Source of the DNA: an uncultured Alphaproteobacteria bacterium
Lineage (GTDB): Bacteria > Pseudomonadota > Alphaproteobacteria > RF32 > CAG-239
Reading direction: 5' to 3'
Length of the DNA: 64,000 nt
NCBI GenBank assembly: GCA_944391495.1
Contig: CALXTU010000001.1
Span: 467,496 to 531,495 of the forward strand
Shown here: one piece after another, positions 55,234 through 64,000 of the stretch
How the letters are laid out: every line of letters begins with the position of its first letter
How positions within the stretch are numbered: position 1 is the stretch's first letter
Notes under the pieces: generated by a model
Told to the model about the DNA's origin: nothing
Database searches by the model: none
The model's input: only the letters and a program-made list of their open reading frames with translations
Made by a program: the position numbers and the translations under genes

Positions 55234-55550
55234 GAAGATCGCTTATCATCGGGAAGAACGCTTCCCGATGAGAGATGACATAATGAGGTGTGTCATGTTG
55301 AAGCGGGAGCGAAACATCTTAGAGAGGAGATTCTTCGCTAGCGCTCAGAATGACAGTTTCCTTTATGGTCATGTTGAGGAGCAAGGCGACGAAACATCTC
55401 AATTTAACGTTACTTTTGTACGGATAAAAGTAACCCAAAACCGCCGGGCATGATACGCTCATAATCCCGGACACTTAAGTATTTGTTCTTTTTCCCAAGG
55501 GGTAATGTGTTTAAAAGAGATTCTTCGGGACGTTCGTCCCTCAGAATGAC
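55234..55550. repeat. Composite of dispersed repeats C, A, B and A-fragment
   Basis: In order: family C (55234-55279), family A (55292-55354), an A half-copy, family B (55403-55448, running into a deleted version of the longer tail seen at 33500-33580), and an A fragment (55515-55550). The whole 640-base gap between ettA and ppdK holds no other gene; bases 55551-55788 carry the ppdK leader. Confidence 0.8.
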
Positions 55551-55788
55551 AAAAAAGGTCAGCGCTCGTTCGAGCGATGACATAATGGGGTGCGTTGTAC
55601 GTTCGGGAGGGCGGTTGGGGTAAATAAACGACCGGAAGATTATTCTTTGATTTTGAAGGATATCGTGCATATTTTGCTTGAAGAATCGCAATTCTTGATA
55701 TAATCTTACTCCGACAATTTTGGGCGGGGCTTCAGGCAAGTCCCGAACATCGTTTTAACAAAAGCTTACGAAAGGAGCTGCAATTACC

Positions 55789-58482
55789 ATGAGTAAATGG
55801 GTTTATACATTTGGAAACGGCAAAGCCGAAGGCGATGCCTCTATGCGTAACCTCCTCGGCGGTAAGGGTGCCAACCTGGCTGAAATGAATACGGTCGGCC
55901 TGCCGGTACCTCCCGGATTTACCGTTACGACGGAAGTTTGCACTTACTATTACAACAATAACAAAACTTACCCTGCCGACCTGAAAGATCAGGTAAAACA
56001 GGCGGTTGCCTATGTTGAAGGCATTATGGGCAAGAAATTTGCCGATGCAACCAACCCGTTGCTGTTTTCGGTTCGTTCGGGCGCCCGCGTTTCGATGCCG
56101 GGCATGATGGACACGGTTTTGAACCTCGGCTTGAACGACGAAACCGTTAAAGCTCTGGCTAATGCTTCCGGTTCGGAAAGATTTGCTTATGACTCCTATC
56201 GCCGCTTTTTGCAGATGTTCTCGGACGTTGTTTTGGGCGCTGATCTGGATCTGTACGAAGAAGCTCTCGAAAATATGAAAAAATCCAAAGGCTATAAATC
56301 GGATACCGATCTGACGGCCGAAGATTTGAAAGAACTGGTCAAAGAATACAAAGAAATCGGCCAGAAAATCGGCAAGGTTGTTCCGCAGGATCCGTGGGAA
56401 CAGCTGTGGGCCGGTATCGGTGCCGTGTTCGGCTCCTGGATGGCTGCCCGTGCCATTACCTATCGTAAACTGAACAATATTCCGGGTGACTGGGGTACGG
56501 CGGTTAACGTTCAGACCATGGTCTTCGGTAATGCCGGCGATGACTGCGCTACCGGTGTTTGCTTCTCGCGTGACCCGGCAACCGGCGAAAACGTTTACTA
56601 CGGCGAATATCTGGTTAATGCCCAGGGTGAAGATGTTGTGGCCGGTATCCGCACGCCGCAGCCGATGGCCTCTAAGGGCGACGGCACTTCGCTGGAAGAA
56701 AAATGGCCGCACCTGTACAAAGAGCTGGTTGACGTGCGCAACAAGCTGGAAGAACATTATAAAGACATGCAGGATATGGAATTCACCATTGAGCACGGCA
56801 AATTGTGGATGTTGCAGTGCCGCAACGGCAAACGCACCGCTGCCGCTGCCGTTCGTATGGCGGTTGAGATGGTTGAAGAAGGTATGCTGACCAAAGAAGA
56901 AGCGATTATGCGCGTCGGTGCCGATCAGCTGGATCAGCTTTTGCACCCGATGCTGGATCCGAAAGCCAAGAAAAACGTTATTGCCACCGGTCTGCCGGCA
57001 TCTCCGGGTGCTGCGGTCGGTCGTGCCGTTTTCAATGCCGAGGATGCCGAAGCCTGGGCTGCCAAGGGTGAGAGAGTTATTCTTATCCGCAACGAAACCT
57101 CGCCGGAAGATATCGGCGGTATGCATGCCTCACAGGGTGTTATTACGGCCCGCGGCGGTATGACCTCGCATGCGGCGGTTGTTGCCCGCGGTATGGGTAC
57201 GCCGTGCGTTTCGGGTTCAAACGACATTACCATCAACTATGCCAACAAGACCATGACCACCAAGTCCGGTGTTGTCATTAAAGAAGGTGACTGGGTATCT
57301 TTGGACGGTGCTAAAGGTCAGATTATCGAAGGCGAAGTTCCGACGGTTAAGGCCGACACCAACAGCGGCAACTTCGGCAAACTGATGAGCTGGGTTGATG
57401 AAATCCGCGTTTTGAAAGTCCGCGCCAATGCCGAAACACCGAAAGACGCTCAGACAGCGCGCGATTTCGGCGCTCAGGGTATCGGTCTGGCCAGAACGGA
57501 ACATATGTTCTTTGACGCCAACCGTATCGGCGATATGCGGGCGATGATTTTGTCCGACACGACCGAAGGCCGCCGCGCCGCTTTGGCTAAACTGCTGCCG
57601 TATCAGAAACAGGACTTCAAAGATCTGTTTAAGATTATGAACGGTCTGCCGGTTACGGTTCGTCTGCTGGATCCGCCTTTGCACGAATTCCTGCCGCATA
57701 CCGATGCGGAAATGCAGGAACTGGCCGACAAAATGGGTATGACTTTACAGCAGGTTAAAGACCGCTCGAATGCTTTGCACGAAGCCAACCCGATGCTGGG
57801 ACACCGCGGTTGCCGTCTGGCGATTACCTATCCGGAAATTGCCGAGATGCAGACAAGGGCGATTTTGGAAGCCGCTTTGGAATGCCAGAACGAGGGCATC
57901 AAAGTTATTCCGGAAATCGAAGTTCCGCTGACCGGTTCCAAGAAAGAGCTGGATATCGTTAAAGAGGTTATCGACACCACGGCCAAACAGGTATTTGCCG
58001 AAAAAGGCAAGACCATTGACTACATCGTCGGCACGATGATTGAGCTGCCGCGTGCAGCCCTGATGGCCGAGGAAATTGCCGAAACGGCTGCTTTCTTCGG
58101 TTTTGGTACCAACGACCTGACTCAGACCACTTTGGGTATGAGCCGCGATGATACCGGCGCTATTTTGGACGAATATCGTGCCAAAGGCATCTATGTTGCC
58201 GATCCGTTTGCCTCGATTGACGTTGACGGTGTGGGCAAACTGGTTGCCAGAGCCTGCCGCAAAGGCCGCGAAACCAATGCTGACCTGCATTTGGGTGTTT
58301 GCGGTGAACACGGCGGTGATCCGAAATCAATCGAGTTCTTCCACAAGGTTGGTTTGGATTATGTTTCCTGCTCGCCGTATCGTGTGCCGGTAGCCCGTCT
58401 GGCTGCGGCACAGGCTGCGGTTAAGTTCAAGAATGAACGTGTTGTCGGCGGCGGTGACTGCTGCTGCAAAAAAGCTTGCTAA
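55789..58482 (+). CDS. ppdK: Pyruvate, phosphate dikinase
   Basis: PPDK interconverts pyruvate, ATP and phosphate with PEP, AMP and PPi; in anaerobes it often runs toward pyruvate. The 897-residue protein has the ATP-grasp domain (GGKGANLAEM start), the phospho-histidine in GGMTSHAAVVARGMG and the C-terminal PEP barrel with GVCGEHGGDP and the active-site cysteine in YVSCSPYR. The tail adds DCCCKKAC, four cysteines beyond the usual end. AAAGGAGC precedes the ATG. Confidence 0.97.
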   Translation: MSKWVYTFGNGKAEGDASMRNLLGGKGANLAEMNTVGLPVPPGFTVTTEVCTYYYNNNKTYPADLKDQVKQAVAYVEGIMGKKFADATNPLLFSVRSGARVSMPGMMDTVLNLGLNDETVKALANASGSERFAYDSYRRFLQMFSDVVLGADLDLYEEALENMKKSKGYKSDTDLTAEDLKELVKEYKEIGQKIGKVVPQDPWEQLWAGIGAVFGSWMAARAITYRKLNNIPGDWGTAVNVQTMVFGNAGDDCATGVCFSRDPATGENVYYGEYLVNAQGEDVVAGIRTPQPMASKGDGTSLEEKWPHLYKELVDVRNKLEEHYKDMQDMEFTIEHGKLWMLQCRNGKRTAAAAVRMAVEMVEEGMLTKEEAIMRVGADQLDQLLHPMLDPKAKKNVIATGLPASPGAAVGRAVFNAEDAEAWAAKGERVILIRNETSPEDIGGMHASQGVITARGGMTSHAAVVARGMGTPCVSGSNDITINYANKTMTTKSGVVIKEGDWVSLDGAKGQIIEGEVPTVKADTNSGNFGKLMSWVDEIRVLKVRANAETPKDAQTARDFGAQGIGLARTEHMFFDANRIGDMRAMILSDTTEGRRAALAKLLPYQKQDFKDLFKIMNGLPVTVRLLDPPLHEFLPHTDAEMQELADKMGMTLQQVKDRSNALHEANPMLGHRGCRLAITYPEIAEMQTRAILEAALECQNEGIKVIPEIEVPLTGSKKELDIVKEVIDTTAKQVFAEKGKTIDYIVGTMIELPRAALMAEEIAETAAFFGFGTNDLTQTTLGMSRDDTGAILDEYRAKGIYVADPFASIDVDGVGKLVARACRKGRETNADLHLGVCGEHGGDPKSIEFFHKVGLDYVSCSPYRVPVARLAAAQAAVKFKNERVVGGGDCCCKKAC

Positions 58483-58510
58483 TCTGAGCTTTTGACAACA
58501 TAAAGAAAAC

Positions 58511-58548
58511 AAAAAGCGTCTGACCTTGCGGGGTCGGGCGCTTTTTTG
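58511..58548 (+). terminator. Terminator of ppdK
   Basis: AAAAGCGTCTGACC pairs with GGTCGGGCGCTTTT across a short loop, followed by T. Confidence 0.8.
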
Positions 58549-58567
58549 CGGAGAGAATAAAAAAAAT

Positions 58568-58687
58568 TTAATTTTGTTGTACGGCCAGGATGTCTGCCAG
58601 CAGAGACATGGCGGCAAAAAGCGCAATGATGAGTAGCAGAGCGGTACATGCAAAAGCGGTTTGCCGATCAATAGAAAACTTTTTCAT
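58568..58687 (-). CDS. Possible small membrane protein (39 aa)
   Basis: MKKFSIDRQTA followed by a hydrophobic segment of about 20 residues and a short polar end. It looks like a single-span small protein. There is no ribosome site, and it lies alone in the 411-base gap between ppdK and the outer-membrane protein gene. Confidence 0.35.
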   Translation of the reverse strand: MKKFSIDRQTAFACTALLLIIALFAAMSLLADILAVQQN

Positions 58688-58893
58688 AATAAACACTTAC
58701 AAAATTATAGGAAAATAGTAATTATTTTTGTATGCCGGCGAGGTTAGTACGAATTGAATGGAAAGTCAAAGTTTATTTTTGGGGGTTGCCGGCAGGAAAA
58801 ACGGTTTGTGTAAAAGTTGCAAATTTTAACCAATAAATAAGAAATGGGTGTTAAAGTAGCCACAATAAGATAACTCTATCGGGAGAAGCTTTT

Positions 58894-59499
58894 ATGAAAA
58901 AGAGTTTGGTATCAGCTTTGGCAACATTGGCCGTATGCTTGGGGCTGAGCAGTGTGGCAGAAGCCCGGGACGGTTTTTATCTGACGGCGCGCGGCGGTAT
59001 GACCTGGAATAATCTGAACAGTAAAGATGATTCCATTTCTGCCGCGAAGGTTAGTGATTTGGACAGTGTGGGGGTGTTTGCCGGTGCGGTCGGTTACAAA
59101 TATAAATACTTCCGGTTTGAGCTGGAATATGTCAGCCGTGATGATGCCGAGGAAGATGTTACCGTGGGCGGCGTTCTTAATTCAACGGTGACGGTATCGT
59201 CAAGTTCGTATATGTTTAACATCTATGTCGATTTGATGCCTAATTACTGGATCAGCCCGTATTTTGGCGGCGGTATCGGTATGAGCAAGCTTGAACTGGT
59301 TAATGACAACGCCGGCTATGCTTATGATGAAAAATGGGAAGACGATAAGTTTACCTGGCAGATCGGTGGCGGTTTGTCAATCCGTATCAACAAATGTTTG
59401 AACATTGACGGCGGTTATCGTTATTATACCCTGGGTAAAATTGAGGGTGCCGAGGTCAATGCCCACGAATGGTACGGCGGTATCCGCTTTACTTTCTAA
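58894..59499 (+). CDS. Outer-membrane beta-barrel protein
   Basis: 201 residues: signal peptide (1-24, cleavage near AEARD) and alternating strands with the OmpA/Opa-like pattern (GFYLTARGGMTWNN at the start, HEWYGGIRFTF at the end with terminal Phe). It probably forms an eight-stranded barrel. GGGAGAAG precedes the ATG. Function unknown. Its codon use matches the host genome, unlike the following two surface genes. Confidence 0.85.
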   Translation: MKKSLVSALATLAVCLGLSSVAEARDGFYLTARGGMTWNNLNSKDDSISAAKVSDLDSVGVFAGAVGYKYKYFRFELEYVSRDDAEEDVTVGGVLNSTVTVSSSSYMFNIYVDLMPNYWISPYFGGGIGMSKLELVNDNAGYAYDEKWEDDKFTWQIGGGLSIRINKCLNIDGGYRYYTLGKIEGAEVNAHEWYGGIRFTF

Positions 59500-59531
59500 A
59501 GGTATTTTGTTTAAGTTATGAGTATTGAAGC

Positions 59532-59559
59532 AAAATCCCCGGAAATTTCCGGGGATTTT
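59532..59559 (+). terminator. Palindromic terminator after OMP gene
   Basis: A perfect 28-base palindrome, AAAATCCCCGGAAA followed by its complement. Confidence 0.7.
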
Positions 59560-59580
59560 GCTTGTTAAAGTTTCTTTTTG

Positions 59581-59800
59581 TTGTCATTCTGCCCCTTTTC
59601 TTGTCATTCTGTCCTTTTTATTGTCATTCTGAGGGACGAATGTCCCGAAGAATCTCTAAGATGTTTCGCTCTCGCTCAACATGACCATAAAGGGCAACGT
59701 CATTCTGAGGGACGAATGTCCCGAAGAATCTCTAAGATGTTTCGCTTCCGTTCAACATGACGGGATAGATTCTTCGTCGCCTTGCTCCTCAGAATGACAA
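59581..59800. repeat. Dispersed repeat A, two copies in inverted orientation
   Basis: Three short TTGTCATTCTG starts (59581, 59601, 59621) precede A copies at 59623-59684 and 59699-59761 plus a half-copy to 59798. They run opposite to the copies at 33 and 55 kb. Confidence 0.8.
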
Positions 59801-60230
59801 ACGAATAAAATACTTCCGATTCGGGAGGTTAAGACAAAAATTTTGTCAATGTAAGGGCGAAAGATTAAAAAATATTTAAAAATCAGACGGAAAGACCACC
59901 TTTATCCTGAAAAATAAACTTGCGCCAAAGGCATTTTTATGCTATATTAGAATTGCACAAATATTATCTTTAGAGAAAATTTTTCTTATCATTATGAGAT
60001 TTCAAAAAAAGGGTTCTTTATTACACGAAATAGCGTTTTCGTGATGATTTGAGCTTCTATTGTTTTTTCTCATATCTTAAAAGTCTAGGGAATTTTTCTA
60101 TATTGTGCCTCAAAATTTGTTTTCTCGGCTCTTTCGTACCTGATGCGACAGGGCTGTCACTATATATTTTTTTGACGTTCTAGCGTGGCGTCGTGATAAG
60201 TTGAATAATAAAATTTAAAAATTAATAACG
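59801..60230. other. A+T-rich leader of Bacteroidetes-like region
   Basis: 430 bases with unlike composition from the surroundings. A CACGAAA / TTTTCGTG hairpin lies near 60030-60045. No Shine-Dalgarno site precedes the next ATG; the A-rich leader resembles Bacteroidetes genes. A TATATT near 59952 could be a -10. No gene seen. Confidence 0.5.
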
Positions 60231-62183
60231 ATGAAAAAGAATTTATTTTTTATTGCCATGGTTATTGTAATGGCAATGACTTCTTGCAGTGAAAGTATGT
60301 TGGACCTTGAGGAGATGTCTCTTCAGCCTGAGCCAGATCGGGAAATACCAGGATTTTTCCTGCCGACAGATGATCCGGAATTTGTGGAAGTATTTTCCAA
60401 GGATTCCATGAGCATTGCATATACGGATAGTCCTTTGGGGCTTAAAGCTCAGGATTCAATTCGTGTTGCGGGAACTGAAGGCATTGAGGCCACTGAATCC
60501 CTTGTAAAGGTAGCCGCTGAAAAAGTAAGCTTCCATTACAACTACGATATCGTTAATACGGTGTCCGTAGAGGGATTGACAATGCCGTTCACCTACGAGG
60601 GAGTAGAATATATAATTCCTTGTGGGGTTGAGCTGACAGTGTCAGGTTTCCACAATGTGGTAGAAACCAGTAATGAGCAGGGGTTCTATGAGCTTTCCGA
60701 GACAAATTATATCTTGTCTTACGGAGAGTTAGAACTCGCCGGTGCTACTCAGGTCTTCGTTGTGGAGGAAGGTTATGTACCTCCGACAGTCGACCACATA
60801 GACTGGGCATACCGCCACGAAGCTTTCCGTCGTGAGGCAACTATATCAAACAACACCATCAACGTATTCTGCGACAATGTTGCGGATTTCGTACAGGTGA
60901 TGTCTGACAGCAGCCGCCAGAACGAGGAGAGCGTAGACTACGTTGTCGTTAACCGTTTTACTGCCTCCGTACCGGAGATACAGGCAACGGCAGACGATGG
61001 GGTTGTGGGCAATACCTACGACTTCAACAACGGTGAAGTTACCGTGTGCGGGACCAGAATCTCCGCTCAGCATATTTCAGCTGAGGTTGAGGGAAGTGTG
61101 ATGTATCAGGGTAAGGACTACGCAAGCGAGATAACTCCTTGCGAAGCCGCAGCCCGTACAATTACTTTCACCTCAGCTTCTGAAGCTGTCATTCGTTTCT
61201 ATGACGAGGACAGTGAGGACTATGCTGAGGCTACCATCTCTGTTATCGTGGTTCCTTACGAGGAGCCTGTAACGGTGGTAGACGTAGCCCGTGCATATCA
61301 GCACGTAGCCTTCCGTCCTCAGGCGGTTGTTGCAAATAATACCATTTCGGTGGTATGCGACAATGAGGCCGTTCAGACGACGACCATGTCTGACGGAACA
61401 TCTTCAAAGGTTTCTGCAAACTATACATGGACCAACCGGTTCTTGTATAGTATGCCGAGCATACCGGCTTCCGTTAAAGGACAGTCTTTCCGTTTCAACG
61501 CAGGTACCGCTGTTGTTGAGGGATATAATGTGACAGTAAACTTCTCTTCAAGGGAGGTTTCTTCCATTATGTTCGATGGAAATGACTACCGTAATGAGGC
61601 TCCGGTATGTGAAGTAAACGTTGCCACCATCACCTTCGGTGAGGGAAGCGCAACGATTACTTTCGAGCATGACAATGAAACAATCTCTGCCACGATACCG
61701 GTAAATTATATCGAGGCGGAGATCATCTCAGGTGAGATTATGGGTATGTGGATTACCGACGCATACCAGGGCCGTTCGTTAATGAGTACGGACCTTCACA
61801 TCTTGGCGAGAAATAACGACGGTTCATATACCGTATATTCCCGCGGTGTGAATGAAACAAGTTTCACCACCACCCAGCTGACAGCGTCTGAAGGACAGAG
61901 CATTTTGTCTTCCGGTCGTTCAATCGCATGGGTATGGACGGGAGCTTCATGGGTTATCGGCACCATGTATTATGAGACAAGCAGCGATGCGGATCTTGGT
62001 TATCGGATAGATTACTATGATCTTGCAGGCGGTTTGGCTCTGAGGCTTGGTGTTATGGAAGGAACCATTAACGGTGAACCTTTCCCGGAACCTTTGAAAG
62101 CCACCGGTATTGCCGAGAACGGAATGTGGACTATTTCCTATAACGGGAATAACCACTATTTTGTCGGCACAATCAATATGTAG
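60231..62183 (+). CDS. Bacteroidetes-like surface lipoprotein with repeats
   Basis: 650 residues with a lipoprotein signal (lipobox MTSC, Cys19). After an acidic N-terminus there are three related beta modules: residues about 95-180, 186-341 (AYRHEAFRREATISNNTINV) and 350-497 (AYQHVAFRPQAVVANNTISV), then a distinct C-terminal domain. Acidic linkers and short beta domains recall cell-surface lipoproteins of Bacteroides. Codons (many TAC, TTC, CCT, GTA) differ from neighbouring genes, and there is no Shine-Dalgarno site. Likely transferred. Function unknown. Confidence 0.85.
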   Translation: MKKNLFFIAMVIVMAMTSCSESMLDLEEMSLQPEPDREIPGFFLPTDDPEFVEVFSKDSMSIAYTDSPLGLKAQDSIRVAGTEGIEATESLVKVAAEKVSFHYNYDIVNTVSVEGLTMPFTYEGVEYIIPCGVELTVSGFHNVVETSNEQGFYELSETNYILSYGELELAGATQVFVVEEGYVPPTVDHIDWAYRHEAFRREATISNNTINVFCDNVADFVQVMSDSSRQNEESVDYVVVNRFTASVPEIQATADDGVVGNTYDFNNGEVTVCGTRISAQHISAEVEGSVMYQGKDYASEITPCEAAARTITFTSASEAVIRFYDEDSEDYAEATISVIVVPYEEPVTVVDVARAYQHVAFRPQAVVANNTISVVCDNEAVQTTTMSDGTSSKVSANYTWTNRFLYSMPSIPASVKGQSFRFNAGTAVVEGYNVTVNFSSREVSSIMFDGNDYRNEAPVCEVNVATITFGEGSATITFEHDNETISATIPVNYIEAEIISGEIMGMWITDAYQGRSLMSTDLHILARNNDGSYTVYSRGVNETSFTTTQLTASEGQSILSSGRSIAWVWTGASWVIGTMYYETSSDADLGYRIDYYDLAGGLALRLGVMEGTINGEPFPEPLKATGIAENGMWTISYNGNNHYFVGTINM

Positions 62184-62476
62184 AATTTAGCCCCAACCTT
62201 GCGGAAAAACCAATTGTCTTAGACAAATTGGCTTAGATGCTTGTGAAGGGGCTTCTCAGGATAAAGGACTTGAGAGAGAACAAAAACGGGAGTCGCGCCA
62301 GGATCTTATGCCTTTTTTGGTATGAGGGAGCGCTCTAAACGGTGGAACATAAGGCTAGAGTTCCGCTTCGCGCCAAGGTTGCGTGAGGTTATTACCCGCT
62401 CGTGTTTTTGTTTTTTTCTCTTCTCAATGTGGTGCAAGCCATAGTTCTTTGCCCTGGGCCCTAAAACCGCAAGGAT
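62184..62476. other. Structured spacer between transferred genes
   Basis: An AGCCCC / GGGGCT outer stem (62189, 62248) encloses a CCAATT / AATTGG hairpin. A second long-range pairing, GAGAGAACAAAAAC with GTTTTTGTTTTTTTCTC, would fold about 62270-62430. TCGCGCCA occurs twice. Unidentified; possibly an RNA structure. Confidence 0.4.
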
Positions 62477-63667
62477 ATGGGTAGAAATATTTTAGCAACA
62501 GCCATAATTTTTGCAGCGATGTCAATGAGCGCTGCGGCCCAGACTCTGGATACCGTTACGGTATCATATGGTTATCAAATTAATGATAACCATAATCTGC
62601 GTTTCACGCAGGCGAAACGTGTTCATACAGAGGTTACTGTTGGTGGTCACGCGTCGTTCGGAGGTTATACTTCGTATGGCGCAGATCTGACGGCAACCCG
62701 TGTCTATACCCCGGCAAAGGCCTTCGGCTGGAGATGGGGTGGTATGGCCAGCATGGACTATGCTAACCATTACGGAGCTACCTCCGATGTGTTGGCGGTT
62801 CTCGGAGTTCGGTTCGGGAACAAAGTTTATCTGGGTGTGGACGCGTTAGCCGGTGCTGGTCAGCTTTCATATTATGACCACGCCTGGTCCGGTGAAAACA
62901 CTCATGACTATTACAGTAGTCTGTGGCGTGTTAAAGCTGGCGCGCAGTTGAGTTTGGGATTTAAGTTGGGTGAAAAGGTCAGTCTGTCCATTTACGGACG
63001 CTACCTTCACTCTTTCAACTCTTCTGACAGCCGTACAATGATGCTGCCGGAAGGTTGGGAAGCAAGCTCGACAGAGTGGCATTCTGATCGCCTAGCCGCC
63101 GGTCTGGCCTTAACCTTCAATATCAATCATGAGACCCGTCTTTCAGGGGATAATTGTTGGCAGGCCGGAGTATATGGTGGCTATTCGTTCCTTGGAAACG
63201 AGGGATGGGTAGCCGGAGCAGAACTCCTTCATTTTAAGAGGAGTGCTGCACGCGGCGGCGCCGTATTCGGGTTGGGAAGCTATCAGGTCTTTGGAACTGA
63301 AGTTTCTACCAATACCTTTTACGGTCAGGCGGGTTATCGTGTGCTCCCAAAGGGTAGTAATTCTGTCATGGAATTTGAGTTTGGTGTTAAAGCCGGACTC
63401 GGAGAATATGCCAAGACAGAATGCGGCAGTACTGAAAACGGAGAATTCCGTATGAGTACGGCCAGCTATTCAATGGGTGTACAAGCAAAGGCATACGTCG
63501 AAATGAATCTGCATTTTGGTCGTCATCAGATCAAAATCGCAGGTGACTTCGGCGGCCATTATAACTTCGGCGCAGCCTTCACCGGCGAAGCTGATTATAA
63601 TGGTACGGCTTCTAACGGTTTTGGCAGCGATGCCATGGTAACCGTTGGCTATGCCTTCTCGTTTTGA
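62477..63667 (+). CDS. Bacteroidetes-like outer-membrane barrel protein
   Basis: 396 residues: signal peptide (1-21, cleavage near AAAQT), then many amphipathic beta strands (SLSIYGRYLHSF, QAGVYGGYSFLG) ending VTVGYAFSF with terminal Phe, so an outer-membrane barrel. The TLDTVTVSY start after the signal is common in Bacteroidetes envelope proteins. It is likely the membrane partner of the lipoprotein before it. Composition also differs from the host. A strong terminator follows. Confidence 0.8.
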   Translation: MGRNILATAIIFAAMSMSAAAQTLDTVTVSYGYQINDNHNLRFTQAKRVHTEVTVGGHASFGGYTSYGADLTATRVYTPAKAFGWRWGGMASMDYANHYGATSDVLAVLGVRFGNKVYLGVDALAGAGQLSYYDHAWSGENTHDYYSSLWRVKAGAQLSLGFKLGEKVSLSIYGRYLHSFNSSDSRTMMLPEGWEASSTEWHSDRLAAGLALTFNINHETRLSGDNCWQAGVYGGYSFLGNEGWVAGAELLHFKRSAARGGAVFGLGSYQVFGTEVSTNTFYGQAGYRVLPKGSNSVMEFEFGVKAGLGEYAKTECGSTENGEFRMSTASYSMGVQAKAYVEMNLHFGRHQIKIAGDFGGHYNFGAAFTGEADYNGTASNGFGSDAMVTVGYAFSF

Positions 63668-63685
63668 TTGATTAAGAACCTTTTC

Positions 63686-63713
63686 CCGGAGCCTCAGTGG
63701 CTCCGGTTTTTTG
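63686..63713 (+). terminator. Terminator of Bacteroidetes-like pair
   Basis: CCGGAGCC / GGCTCCGG stem with a short loop followed by six T. Confidence 0.8.
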
Positions 63714-63739
63714 TTTTAAACCGGTTTATGGGATAAGCG

Positions 63740-64000
63740 GAAGATCGCTTATCATCGGGAGGGACACCTCCCGATGAGCGATGACAATACCTTGTCATGT
63801 TGAGCGGGAGCGAAACATTTAAGAGATTCTTCGGGACTTCTGCCCCTCAGAATGACAGAAGAAAGAACGCTCAGAATGACGAATAGCCCCTACTTGTCAT
63901 GTTGAGGAGCTAAGCGACGAAACATCTCAATTTAACGTTACTTTTGTGCGGACAAAAGTAACCAAAAGCCGCCGGGATAAGCGCTCCTCTTAACGCCCCG
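63740..64000. repeat. Dispersed repeats C, A, A-half and B to window end
   Basis: Family C (63740-63785), A (63794-63856), A half (63896-63930) and B (63931-64000) in the same order as at 55 kb. The B copy is 70 bases and almost identical to 33368-33437; it is cut by the window edge if longer. No gene in this gap. Confidence 0.85.

Noticed and set aside
55732..57126. 464-codon frame antisense to ppdK
   Set aside because: Shadow of a highly biased gene; no ribosome site or recognisable protein.
59581..59800. CRISPR-like regular repeat
   Set aside because: Copies are few, foldable, with no uniform spacers and no cas genes.
60231..63667. Bacteroidetes-like genes as an assembly chimera
   Set aside because: Host-type repeats lie on both sides, so a chimera would need two joins; reads would still be decisive.

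Overview
The window looks like chromosomal DNA of a flagellated alphaproteobacterium, probably host- or gut-associated. Three blocks support the class: kdsD-lptC-lptA-lptB-rpoN-hpf-ptsN, an F0 ATP synthase operon atpI-B-E-F'-F without its F1 genes, and a fliL-fliM-DUF6468-motE flagellar operon. The gut association is an inference, from anaerobe-style redox genes (PPDK, polyferredoxin, nickel-pincer genes) and two Bacteroidetes-like genes near the right end.

Layout: 1-7.1 kb holds a degenerate EAL protein, a nitroreductase, a histidine phosphatase, tRNA-Leu, psd-pssA, an unknown 480-residue protein and a serine hydrolase. At 7.2-9.0 kb is a flagellin with a large foreign-looking insert, preceded by a run of ten C. 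At 9.3-16.5 kb uvrB lies downstream of a flagellar operon (fliL, fliM, DUF6468, motE, TPR protein). At 16.6-20.4 kb is a two-gene pilin locus ending in a 1030-residue prepilin resembling shufflon PilV tip adhesins. At 20.5-28.4 kb lie infA, a sensor kinase and the ptsN/hpf/rpoN/lpt/kdsD block. At 28.7-33.1 kb is rpsL-rpsG-fusA-tuf, where tuf has clearly different codon use.

The most striking region is 35.2-43.9 kb. A MerR-type promoter precedes a Tat-signal DUF362 protein, a Tat-signal Fe-S aldo/keto reductase, an exported flavodoxin, larB-larC-larE (nickel-pincer nucleotide synthesis), a nickel/cobalt permease, a membrane polyferredoxin and tatA-tatC. No larA is present, but the DUF362 protein carries an H-x9-K-x16-H pattern resembling the cofactor site of LarA. 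I propose an exported nickel-pincer redox system; this is a hypothesis.

The rest holds tRNA-Ser with a tandem repeat at its 3' end, fliO-fliP, a DciA-like gene, a DsbA-like gene, the F0 operon, pheA, rpmJ, ettA, ppdK and an outer-membrane protein. Two Bacteroidetes-like surface genes (60.2-63.7 kb) follow, bracketed by dispersed repeats that recur in four or five large intergenic regions of the window.
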